A DNA stretch of 64,000 bases from the NCBI GenBank assembly GCA_002633025.1, contig NMRB01000396.1:277986-341985 (forward strand), given 5' to 3'. The notes under the pieces are model-generated. The model saw only the letters and a list, made by a program, of their open reading frames with translations, was not told the origin of the DNA and searched no databases. The stretch comes from Notospermus geniculatus (lineage: Eukaryota; Nemertea; Pilidiophora; Heteronemertea; Lineidae). This document shows, in pieces, positions 10,329 to 22,500 of this stretch; positions within the stretch are counted from its first letter, which is position 1; every line of letters starts with the position of its first letter. The position numbers and the translations under genes were made by a program.

Positions 10329-13300
10329 TCAATGATTGTCTGTTTTCGCCAGCGAGATTGGCGGTGATGGGTAGAATCCCGATGTTTGTTTCTTTTCGTG
10401 GTTGAACACTTCGAACTTGTGATCCAATGGAAAGTCTGAAAAGGAGACCAGATTAAGTATCGACCGTGTTCTGCCTAGTGTTTTAGTCGGGTGCAGCAAC
10501 CTGAGTGCCTTATTACATAGGTGACCTCCTCACAAGCTGCATTTCACAACTCTTACCTGTCAAATAATCTAGCTGAGGAACACAGATATCGACATACTTC
10601 CGAATGAGAAGTCCCCAAAATGTGTTCATGTATCGCTCGCCCGATTTCTCCTCCTCCGTCATGTTCACGTCATCGAAGAAGAAAGACCCCCAGTGGTCGG
10701 AGGTTAGGTAGTCTTTTTCCTCTTGGGGTGGCGTCTAGGAAAAAGCAAGAAATATTATCTTTTAACCTCATCCTTCAGAGTTGGAGACTGCTGTGTGAAC
10801 TCTTAGATAATCTAGTTGTACATGTACTTGAATAGCATACTGAAGTTCACAGTTTATCAAGCGTTTCAAAACGTCAAACTTCATTTTACTGCACTGGGGT
10901 GTTCAGTTGACGCCTACTTAACAAATAGGTGTACATGTACTTGTTATGCCTAATCGTCCCCTAGGTCTAAATTGAATACCCCAGCACAGTATAATGATGT
11001 GAACTTCCTGTAAATTGCTTTTGCCAGCAACCATCTTTCTGGTTGCTGTGTAAATGAAGGAAACATTTGGAGGCAATATCCGATTTGTCTGATAGGAAGG
11101 TGATGCATTTTCAGTATGATCCTCGCATCTGTAACATTCCATGATTTGGTAGTCATTGGTTTTAATAAAATTATACCTGGCAGTGAAAGAATTAGCCCAC
11201 TGAAACTTAAGTATATCATGAAAATCTTACTTTAATGTGGCTTTTCATTTTCTTCCTTATTGGTTCATCATTATCATCATCATTATTGACATTGTTGACA
11301 GCTTCGCTATTCTGGCAGTGTCGGATTTTCCGTGGATGTTTCTGCATGCCCTCGGCTTCTAACTCCTCGAGGATGAGGACAGTTTCCCAGTTAGCGTGCA
11401 CCTTGGACGGGAAGACGTCGGATCGGAGGCTGTCACCGAAGTACACCACCTTCAAAATAATGAACAGAGCAGCCTTGAATCAAGAGCTGGGCACCAAATA
11501 CGGTACATTAGCTCTATTAGCTCCGTCAGAAGGAGTTTCACCAAGAATCAAACCAAATATCAGGGGAAACCATCCTCGCACCCAGGGTCTTCACAACCGG
11601 TCCCCTCCTTGCACTTGTTATTGGAGGGGTACGGGTGTAAATTACCTGAGATTCTCAGGATGAGGGGGAAACACAGGCGCGGATCCGGGGAGGGGGCACC
11701 CCCGGCAAGACGCGCCTCCCCTTTCAGCCAACAAATCTGTAAAATTGACCCTGAAATTCTGAAATTTGGAGCAAATCATTGAAATTTACCGCAGATTTAA
11801 TTTTTTTCCAGCACAATGCGCCCCCTCTTTTCCGAAATCGTGGATCCGCCCCTGAAACAGGCAGTGAACTTTTCAAATTCCTCACTTTCAGACTTACCTT
11901 TGGATTATCTTTACCGACTTTCTGTTTGATGTAGTTCATAAGTACGTCAACGTTCCCCTGGGAATACCGTTTCCCACATTCCAGCTTCTCAACTGGAGTA
12001 CTCTCCTGGACACCGTCTGAAGAAGGTATCAAAATCACTTCAATCAACATGTTTTATATAAGTACATGATTGACAGATCACAGAAAATCCACAAAGTCTT
12101 GGCAAGGAATGCGGCATCCTGTGTCAGGTGCCGGCAATGGTCGTACATCAGTGCATGAACTGGGCTTAAAGGAGCACGGTATTGCCATTTTTGTCAACAG
12201 CCGGTGCCACCACGCCACTCTCCAACCCAGGGACAATAATATTTGTAATGCATTTTGTAGTTCCTGTTACTGCCGGTAGGTGGCTCCCTCTATGTCAGCA
12301 GTCAAATAAGCATTAGAGATCCAATAACGTGCTCCTTTAAGACAACACCTGCTTTTGATCCATTAATTTGAATCCTGCCCTTGATGACCAGAAACTTCAC
12401 TTTGTCATTTCCGCATAAAGGAGTTCACTCACCTAAAGTCAAGAAAGGTCGATTCTGTGTAAAAAACCCTGGTTTCCTCGCGTAGAATAACGAGACGTCA
12501 AAATAGTCTTCCCATTCTTCCCTGTAAAGAGTCGATTTCACATAAATGACAGACAAATTCTCTTGACACGAACCTCTCTGTTTTCCTCATTGAAACCTGA
12601 CCTAACATGATAGTGATCTGCTGGTTTTACTTGCGCATACATACCCTAATATTCTCTTCAACAGAAAAACCCCAAGGTCAGCCCTGGAAGACGTCATGAC
12701 AAAAACGATGCGGTTTTTCTCTCTTAATAATTTCAGCCACTGTTTTACCTCCTTTGTACATTCTGAGAGATACTTTGGCAAGTTTCGGTATTTTTCTGGG
12801 AAATATCCACCCTTCATATCTGTAAAAACGAATCAAACAACAGAATTTAACACTTTATGTCACGGTAATTCCCTTTAGCAGTATTGCTCACATGATGCGA
12901 ACCTGTTCCCTTGTTCCAGTTCAACGGTCATTTAGTCAATATGAACTCAACAGAGCTGACCACCATATTGGCGATATATGGCATTTATAGTCCGCAGTGC
13001 TTTTTAACTGCAGCACAGTGTCAAAAACGTTCCAAATTATTTCCCCAGTCTCTCCAGAAATCTTTGTGACGAACTCAAGAGGCTGCTCAATCAGTGCTTC
13101 ACTTGATCCTTTCAGACCAGTTGAGACTTGACCAGGAATCGACCTTGTGGCCTCTCGGTGTTCACTTACCCGGGAAATGTTGTGGAAGGTACGTGTATTC
13201 AAAAGCGCCAAATATGTCAGGCCAAAATGTATACTTCTCCTGCCGACCTCCAAGCTGAAATTAGAAAGCTGAAACTTTTACGAGAAACCCTTATTGAGAT

Positions 13301-15714
13301 TTTCTGCATTTCTGTACCGGTACATGTGTGTCATTTCATGAAAGATGTCCTGATTAAAAAGCAACTAGGCCCAAGTGCGGTAATGGTACCTTTTTGTCAA
13401 TCATGTCTATCACTCGTGCGGCAACAAGAGCACCAGGCATGTCAAAGAAATTCTCAAAAATTCTGAAATCCCCTGAAAAGGAGAAAATATTGAGATAAAT
13501 GCCAAGAAAGTGACTTCTCAAGACCAGTGTGTTTGATGATAATATGATTTGATCATGTTTCATATGTCACAGTGAAGGTAAACAGTTCTCATCACCAATC
13601 TGTAACGCTTGTGTTGTACAGGAAAAGTTCCTCTCATTGGTTGTCTGTGTTTTTCCTAGGAAGATCTAAAAAAACAATTCCAAGTGGGACATCGACTAGA
13701 GACACGGAAACAATAGGCAAAATGATTTGTGATTAGGTCAGTTCAATATTTGCAAGCATGGCCACTTATAAGTATCAGTTTGCCAAAATGCACGTAGCTC
13801 AATCAATGAGTGAAACATCGACGTCAGAGGATACATACTAAAGTTATTGACAGTTGCTAACAGCTCATCGGAATGGCTCCATCTTCGTTCCTTCCCATAC
13901 AACGACTCTATTTCCTCATTGGATAAAGGAGTTGTACCATGGCTGGCCCTGTTGATGAAGATAAAAGGATTCTGATACATTACAAGACGGTTCACATTGG
14001 AACCTCTCTTAACAGACACCTCTACCAGGAGGACGCCTCTCAAGTATGGACAGCATAATTCAGTCCCAAATTGATCACGTCAATTGATTCTGACGTTTGT
14101 ATTCTGGACTGACACCTCTCAATTAAGGACAGAAAAATTTAGCCACTGAATGTGTCCTTATAGAGAGGCTGCATTGTCAGACATGAAGACCAAAATGTCA
14201 GCTATGTCTAATGTCAAGTCCCATAGGCATTATGTAATAATTATTGTGAACACTTTACAGATAACTTGTGGTCAGTTCCATGCCTCATGGGAATGTATAC
14301 ATAATAGCCTATTCACTCAGTGTCAATTTCCTTTCTTATTGTTACCTCAGTATTCTGCCATCCTGATCCAACTTCAGGAATTTTCCAGCTGGTACATCGA
14401 ACACCAGACCCTTCGTGCTGAAATATTGAAGACAGGCATTCCAGATCATAACGAACAATAATTAGAAAATTTCACCTAAAATGCTTTTCCTGCATATCAA
14501 AAAATTTCTGATTCGTAAGGCCGTTTTTTTTTAATTAGTTGGTTTACGGGAAATTTGGTAGGAAATCTGAAGTCGGAGGGGGGAAAAAAATAAAAAAAAT
14601 AATCAACATTTACTGATTTTTTTTCGAAATATATCCTGAAATGCTCTACGGAGAAGAGGAGGAAGAAATATTTCCACCATGATGGCTCCCAATCACTATT
14701 TTTTCGACATCAAGAAGCTGAAACACAACATCAGCAGGAAAAAATAACTGAGAAATTTGAAGTTTTATTTTTTTCAGAGGTTTATTTTTATGCACAGGAT
14801 CGGAGGAGAAAAAAAACCACACAAAATCCAATTTTATTTTTTTTCTGAATTTGGCAATTTCAACGTCGGCGGTCCCGTAAACCAAGTAATAAAAAAAAAA
14901 CGGCCTNACATGAACGATGGACACCCGAACCATGGAGGGGTGTAGGCCTAGGCCTACCTCTCCATGGTTCGGGTGTACAGACTGTATATTACAGTACAGA
15001 GGGGATGCATACATACTAAATCTCAGTGTTGTAGACGAACTCCTGTGACTACACCTTGGGACGAGGCTGTCTCAATTTTGACAAACTCCTGTGACTGAAT
15101 TTGAATTTGAATTTGGTAACCAGGCGGCGGCGCGCAAGTCGGCGGCGTTGTGTGACGTATACACCAAACCTAAATTAGGCCCGCAAATAATAATTTCACG
15201 CTCTGCTTACTCAATTCCACGTCTCAAACTTCAGTCTTTACGGTCTTCATCGTTCCCCATGCGTTCCAGCCTCAAACGCGCCTTAGTTGCGAAGTACAGC
15301 CCATTTTTAGTCATTCTCGAAAAATTATTTACATAACCATATCACAGCAGCGTTCCACTTTTGACGTCAGATTGCTTCGCAGATTCGCCGCGTCGCGGCG
15401 TTCCGGGAACATGGCGTCTAGTTCTCAGCGAGCCTTTGGACCATGTGGTATGGATACCTTCTTTTTGAGACACACTGTGTAACACGTGCAAGTGGTAGTG
15501 TAAATGTACAGCGCCAGCATTGAATGAATGAGCTTTAGAAATCATGGACCAATTTACAAGTGAATAAAGCAAAGACAACTACACAAACCTCAAATAATGG
15601 TATCAGGTTATATTTTCCAAGCGTGTGATCAAGGTCAAAGCCGTAGGCATCATAATCACCAAGCACAAAATGCTCTTTTTCATCGCAAATCGTCACCGGT
15701 TCGTCCTCTGCCAT
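10329..15714 (-). CDS. NT5DC1: 5'-nucleotidase domain-containing protein 1 (HAD superfamily)
   Basis: Recovered exons in coding order: 15714-15589 (ATG), 14417-14346, 13948-13839, 13472-13390, 13254-13170, 12819-12645, 12521-12433, 12016-11898, 11449-11231, 10734-10557 and 10435-10329 (stop). All borders are AG/GT and phases agree, except that an exon of length 3n+2 is needed between the first two. The first exon carries the HAD nucleophile motif FDLDHT (Asp 27 and Asp 29 of the product). HAD motif II is VFVMTSS, and the VVYFGDSLRSD motif supplies the Mg-binding acidic residues. The C-terminal DHWGSFF block and the FYPSPP ending match vertebrate NT5DC1 block by block. 453 residues are recovered and about 35 more are expected from the missing exon. 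NT5DC1 is a poorly characterised cytosolic-nucleotidase-like protein, and its substrate is not established. An Asp/Asn-rich loop after the Mg motif is lineage-specific. Confidence 0.92.
11674..11854. mobile_element. MITE-like element with GGCGCGGATCCGGGG terminus, in NT5DC1 intron
   Basis: The left end CAGGCGCGGATCCGGGGAGG and the right end GTGGATCCGCCCCTG are imperfect inverted repeats. It ends 43 bp before the 3' border (11898) of the preceding coding exon. Confidence 0.65.
12166..12340. mobile_element. MITE-like element (family D, copy 1), in NT5DC1 intron
   Basis: The termini TTAAAGGAGCACGGTATTG and CAATAACGTGCTCCTTTAA are inverted repeats. The interior GCCACTCTCCAACCCAGGGA is shared with 27272-27484. 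A related interior occurs at 43421-43510 and 45269-45354. Confidence 0.8.
14516..14910. mobile_element. Foldback element (~395 bp) in the first NT5DC1 intron region
   Basis: The left arm TAAGGCCGTTTTTTTTTAAT continues to GTTGGTTTACGGG. The right arm CCCGTAAACCAAGTAATAAA continues to CGGCCTNAC. An ambiguous base (14907) lies in the right arm. The element occupies much of the space where the unrecovered NT5DC1 exon 2 should be. Confidence 0.75.
14921..14976. repeat. Short palindrome
   Basis: ACACCCGAACCATGGAGG and its reverse complement flank the motif TGTAGGCCTAGGCCTAC. It directly follows the foldback element ending at 14910. Confidence 0.7.
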
Positions 15715-16551
15715 GTTGATAATTTAGTTCCACAACTTACCGATAGATGGTACATGCGACAAATCATTAAAGTTGAACTGCTTATTATTTTCGACTGGCT
15801 CGATTCACGGTGTGATTGAAAAGCGTGACCCCTCCGAAAAATTGGCCAAAAAACCCCGGGCCTACCACGGCTAGGAGGAAAATTTACCACGAGCCTTTAT
15901 TCCTGTCGCCTGAGTGCACAAACAAACCCAGAAACAACGGGATTGCGAGATATCGTTTTTCCTTTATTGAGTTAATATGAATAAAATTAGGGATGAACGC
16001 GGAGTGCACCTGCGAGTGTGCGAGTGGAAGCCGATGATGCTAGATGCAAATACTTGATCGAAAATTCACCCTGCTCCATAGCTAATTAACTATACTCCAG
16101 CTGTGCTTGAGTTCAATTTACAAGAAAAATATTTAGTTTTGGACGGAATTAAGAAGTGATGTGAAGATAAACTGATAAAAGCATTTTATCTGAATCCACC
16201 GTTCCGGTTTGGACTGAGCCCTGCCGGGCTCATTTTGTGTCGGGAATTGTATAAAACCCTCAATTTTCAGTTTTCAAGCCACAATAACAACAAGAGGGAC
16301 ATTATCCTGAAGACAACAATCCTGCCACACTCAGCATTGATCAACGTTAATGAGGCATTCTTTCCGAAAATCCTATAGGCCTACAATGAATCAGTGCCTG
16401 CCGGTGCACGATAATGACAATCTCTCCTATCACAGATTCGCTTGGTAACATCATCACAGAATCATCTCCGAAACAATGGCGCAAAACTGAAAGGCTCAAC
16501 GGAAAAATGGCTCGATCACACAAACATAAAAAATAAATAAGTAACATGTTC
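15715..16551. other. Intergenic: NT5DC1 5' flank and LRRC74 3' flank
   Basis: About 840 bases lie between the NT5DC1 start codon and the LRRC74 stop codon. I see no exon, clear TATA box or repeat in it. Both genes run on the - strand, so this holds the NT5DC1 promoter and the LRRC74 3' UTR. Confidence 0.6.
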
Positions 16552-19500
16552 CTATTTCTTTTTTGATTGACATGTTTTCCTCCTGGTCGCCGATTTCCTC
16601 TTAGGTGATTTTTTCTTCTTCTTTTTGCCGCCACCTAGCGGCACAGACATGGAAATCATCCCCGAACTCTTCGGCCGGCCTTTTGGGACAGCATGGGCCA
16701 GGGCGGAGTGTGACGGTGTCTGGATCCCCTTTCCCGGGACAATCACCGACCCGGTTGGTGTCGCAGTGCGCACTGTTTCCAGCGTCTCGATGGTTTCGTC
16801 CACGTTGATCGGTGGCAGTGACGGGTTGAGGAGGTTCTTGTGATACCGTTTTATTCTTTCTTCCTCGCGGATCGCACGTTTCTTCTCTTCTCTTTCGATC
16901 AGTTTCTGATTCATGACGCCACGGGAAAGTTTTCTGAAGTGAAAACACCGTAAACAATATCAGAAGTCCGGTCTGTTTGCAGGCGCAGGACTAACACAAA
17001 AGAGCACGTATAGGCAAGTCACAATCTTTTCGACTAAATATACGGCCCCACGAGAAATGAAAAACACAAGTCAGAAATTGATGTTTTTCGGATATGAAAG
17101 AGTACGCGTGATAGAGGGACTTACGCGTAAGTAACACCCTTTGCATTCCCAGTATCCGCGCCCCCAGCTTTCTGCAGTTCACGCATCAATTCGTCGATGT
17201 CGTAGTGTGTGAAGTGAAGTCCCGTTTTCTGCAAATAGGGATTTTTACCAACAATTACAGACTGTGGCCCGAAATGGTCATCTCGGTTTCAAGGTGAAGG
17301 ACGTCTTAGGTGGAAAGGCGTCCACCTTTTTACACCAACCATGTAGTTGAGCGAAGACCATGCGTACGTAGACAGCTTCTTTCTCGGCAAACATGACGCA
17401 CGGTACCTCGTTTACGTTCAAATTCTGTTCACCAAGCCGTTACCCCTCCAGTGCACCGCCAAAACGCCCATCGCGGCCAAACTTGCCTTCAAGCGTTCAG
17501 CAAACGCCTTTTTGCCCATCTTGAAGTTAACTGCTTTATCGAACGCCCGAAACATCTCCACCGGACGGATCTCATTGGCCCGCATGTATTCTATGATGCG
17601 CTGCATGGGGTCTTTTACTTTTTCTGAAGTGAAAACGGACTGAATGTGAAGAAGTGGCACGCTGAAGCGACTTGATTCGGGATGACCTCTCCTGAAAGTG
17701 CAGCACTTTTCGGTCGCAGATAATCTGATCTGCAATTGGAGCTGACAGTGAGTTGACCAATAGGTGTCACTACGGTCCAATTCAATGCATATTGCGGACT
17801 CATTCATTCTTGATCGAGCACCAATCACGTTGATTTTCCTGTGTATTGGTCCGCTAGAACTTTGCTGCCATCTTTTGGCAATACGCGCGGCTGACTGCTC
17901 CTATTGGTGGCCAGGGTCATCAGTGGACAGTCCCTTTCCCTCACCGTTTCAAGCTGGCTCCAGACTTATGAACATGCAACAGAGAGGGGGTATGAACTAT
18001 TCTTTTTTCTGCTGAGTCAGCGTTTTCTCACCTAGTCTTTCGCCGAGTACGTCATGTGACATGACAATGCCGCCATGTTTGTAGTCAAACGGTCGAGAGA
18101 TCCGTATAGCCTCGGCCATCATCTCGAAGGCACTGATTACCGGTACGTCCTGAAGAAACAACAGACAGGAATACTGAGGAGCAAGGGATCTGGCAGCTAG
18201 GGGATGACGACTGGAGCGATAAATTCTCCAAGCGTGGGGTACCGACATCATCTCGCGGTGAAGGTATACAGTACGTCAGCTCTTACAGGCGCGCAGTGGC
18301 GGGATTATGCAGAAAAGAAGAAGGAAATGGCACTAAAGCAGATTTAGTTCAGCCGGAGCAAGTATTACACCATGACTTACAGTAAGGTCTAGGTAGTACA
18401 CCCCGCTGTCCGGATGCGACAGGCCCTCAAGCAGATCAAGACACCCGGTTGTCGTCAGGGGATTTTTGCCGAGCTGAAAGAGAAGCGCCCCACTACTGAT
18501 CAAGGAATGGTTGACGAGAATCTGCCATAAACATAGAAAATAGCGTAGGCCTAGTGATTTGACGTCTGCACTGGGCCGAGGAATGTTCGTTAGGCAAGGA
18601 CTCAACAATCCAGGGTCGGAGCTCTGCAATGTCTCCAGTCTTTATCATAAATGAACAAGAAGGTCTTGCACTGGCTACATTCTCTACTTCTCATTAAAAT
18701 TTTCAGATGAAGATCCTCCGCCAAAGCACGGTTGACGTCGTCAACTGGGATTTTCTTTAGCCTTTGGCTAAAAGAACTAATGGTACCGGTAGTTATAACG
18801 CTGGATATCGTCTCGCCATCGCCCTCTAGAGGATCAAGCTCATTATTCTTGGCTTAGCGCACTCAGTTTCGTCGAAATCCATGTACTGGGTAAAGGTAAT
18901 TCACACCGAGGTATGTTTCCTCGACGAAACAAGAGACAAGAGCGTTCGGAGTAAGGCAGTCCTACCGAATGAAAGGTCTACCTCATTTGTATTCACCTTG
19001 AGCACCTCCAAAGTTCGATTAAATTTCAACCCGGACATCAGAAACTGTGCCCCCTGCCAATTAATTCTGTTATTTGATAGGTTCAGTTCAAGGATTGTCC
19101 TATTTTTCTTCATCAACTGTCCGACGGCCAGCGCCCCCTCGTATCCAAAACCGTTCCACGAGAGGTCCACGGTCGTCAGGACACTGTTCGACTGCAACGA
19201 AAGCAATGCGAATGCTGTATAAACCAGCACCACGTCCACACGAAACAATTTTATTGCTCATACATCGTCAGCAACGACCTACTGAACAGCTGAAGGCAAG
19301 TTTGAAACGCGTTGCTTTTCACCGCAGACGATGCAATGCCATTGCTAACAATGAGCAACAAGCAATGGAAAAATCAAACGAGTGATCCGAGCAATGAATA
19401 CAGGTAGCTAGCGATGAGCAATGGGCTCCTTTTGCACGAGGCAAATTTCATTGCTGGTAGGCCTAATGTTGCTAGCAAAGACGAGTGAAGAAACTGCGAC

Positions 19501-22500
19501 CCTGAGTTCGTTACCTTTGTACACAGTGGAACGAATGATCAGCGATTAATCAAAGACACACGAGAGCGGTTTCGACTCAAGTGTTTGGATCCTAAGTTAA
19601 TAGCACAACCATGGATAGATGGTTACCTCTAAGCCTTTACAAAGAGTAACAGCGCCCTTCCTACGTATTTTATTCCAACTTAAATCGAGGTGTGTCATGC
19701 AGATATTCTGTGCTGAAATAACATGCAACATGCTGTTAAAAAATAACATGCAACATGCTGTGAAGGGACTTCGCATTTTCGATATCGTGGTCTTGCGTTC
19801 TACTTTTCCAACGTGAGCGCTAGCGTTGTGTATTGTCTTTGGGTCATCTTTCAAATTTGTCAACAAAAAAGGCGTAACACCAAGGAAAGGTTAACGCCAG
19901 GACAGCAAACGTTAAGCCAAGATAGTTCCATTGTGACAGTAAAACTGGAGACACTGATTCGTAAATGTGAAAATGCTCTTGTGAGAACAGACTAGTGGTT
20001 GATCCCCAGTCGGTCGAAAATTTGAGATTGAATGATGCAATGGGTAAAAATGGTGATCGTGATTCTGGGAGCGTGTCCACTGAGACGTTTACCTATAATC
20101 TTCCCTATATATTGGGCCCCTTCTTCAGAGAAATTGTTATGGCTCAGGTTTAGGTTCGTGATACTGTCATTACTCTGCAAGAAAGGAAATTAAAGAACAA
20201 TCGATGGCTGATAGTCCAACGTTGAACTAACGATGATTTACATGATGGAAGTTTTTCTGGTCAGAGATTGTGCCAAAGAGCTTATGATCGTAATCGTCAA
20301 AACGCATGAACTTACCGCTATTCCGACGGCAATATACTTCGCGTCCTCTTCACCAAAATTACAGTCTGGAAAATGAAAAAAAACGGACATAATGAAGAAG
20401 ACATCCGGGGGTGTTATAAAAATGTTGCACTCAATGTCGTCCCAAAGGGGGACATTCGGTTTAATGTCACCCGACATTGAGGGCAACATTATTTATCTCG
20501 TAGGCCTACCAAAAGTCCAGTTGTTTGAAACCAGTGACAACAGCTTTTTTATGAAAAATTCAAATCAATACCAAAATTACCAATGCCAATCACGTTCAAG
20601 GAATTTTACTTGAGGTACGAGATATCAGTTTGTCTCCGTCACGTCCCACGATCGCTAGAATGCCAATCGTATGAGAAACGTTCCAAGTTTGTATGAAAAT
20701 AGTTTAGCTACCTTCCTCTACATGTCACTACGGGTTCGTGCCATCTTTGTACGACGTCCGCGGAAGTGTCTAAGCAAGGAAATTGCTGTGTGGTGTTACA
20801 TCAACAGCTCAGCTTGTTCTCGCAGTAGCTTACAGTGACAACTGGTGTTAGTTGAAGATTTAAGACTTACCGGAAAGGTTAAGATACTGCAGCGTTGTGT
20901 TTTCCCTCATCATTTGGCCGATTGCTATGGCGCCTCGCGTCCCGAGCTGATTGTGGGAGAGGTCCTGAAGTTTCGAGAGGAGAACAAAGACGGAGTTTAT
21001 GTCGTAATGTCAGCAAATTTAGGATGACGATTTTAAGGTATACTTCAGTTTCTCGCCTCGAAGAGACGCTGGTAATTTCGACATCATGAAATCCCAGTCT
21101 AGCCAATACACATCCGCATCAGGAGAAACAGTGGCAAACGCTGTCTCATCATCACAGGACCTCTTCGCATGCTCACTACGTCACCACTCATGAAATGTGA
21201 CTCTGGGCACTCTGGTCTCAAAGATGAACTTACTATATCTGTGATGTTGTCATTTTCGCACAGCATGTCAGCTACATAGAGGGCGCCCTCCTCACCGATC
21301 GAGTTGTCGCTCAAGTCCACCTTCTCCAGTCGGGTATTCTTCTGTAAAAAACACGACGACCAAGAATGAAAAAGGCTTTACCTTAAGGCACTCCTCCATG
21401 TGAGGATTTTCTTGTGCGAGCTGGCCCTCAATGGGCAAATCACCTTTGTCGGTTTCCTTATGACTTACGCTGAGACCGATGATACAAACGAACTCTCCCG
21501 TCGATAGGCGCTGTGGTGTTCTTCTTCATGCAGTTCAGCTTTAACTAACGCTCTCAAAGCTGCCGTCACTCACCGTCAGAGCGGTCGTGATCGCCTTCGT
21601 TGCCATGGTCCCTAGGACCCGTGAACGGAGGCCCATCTCCTTGGCCCTCAACCTCTCCTGCACCTTCCTCTGCGGTGGGGTTCCAAGCCGTCTGCAAGTC
21701 TTCCGATAGGCATACACTCCTACATCTGGATCAACTCTGGTCTTACCTAAAAAGGAAAATATCTTGGAGTCTAGAAGTAGCAAGGCAAAGGTGATCTGCG
21801 TAAGAATACACCATGTGCATCTCAAATCAACATCCGGGTTTCTTACACACTCAGCCTCGTTTTCGAAAGTTCCCACCAGCGAGCGAATTTTGCCTCATGT
21901 CAAGAACATGTATACGTGAAGCTGGCGACGTGATTTTCCGTTCATGAACTGTCTACAGGACTGCCTAACGACAAGAGGAGGACCGTGATAGTGACTTCAA
22001 CATACATGTATCAAGCTCTTGACGAAGGGGCCATATCCTGACGTTTTGAAATTGGAAAAACAGATAATGCGCAGCACAGAAAAATTCGTCCCAGTCTGCA
22101 TAACGGTGTCGTGGTTTGCCTGTCGACGCGCTCGTCAAAAAATGTCGAACAGTCTCTATGATATTGTTGATATTGGTATACTTTATAGTATATTGTGACA
22201 ATGTTGGAAGACAATATCATAATGGATAATCAATCCGGCGAACGTTTTCAGTTTTGAATGATTTATGATGTGTCCTCGTTACCGTAAGTCTGCGAATACA
22301 TAAAAGTACACGCTGCACGGACACGCTGGTTGACAAAGGCTTCACGGTTACGAACCCTTTGTGAAGCCACTGTTGCAGAATAAAGCACCATGCTTTTTTT
22401 AACATCAAGTTGACGACAATTTTTATGAATACTGAGTAAGTGGAATCGATGAAATGATGGGAAAAGGATCAAGTCGCTAGTAGCCAGAACAGGACAAGGT

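Noticed and set aside
15090-15340. Possible missing NT5DC1 exon 2 in the CpG-rich stretch
   Set aside because: No - strand frame with the expected phase and family-like sequence is present.
22322-22372. Shared GGCTTCAC...CTTTGTGAAGCC hairpin also near 33768-33812
   Set aside because: Similarity extends over only ~40 bases, too little to define an element or function.
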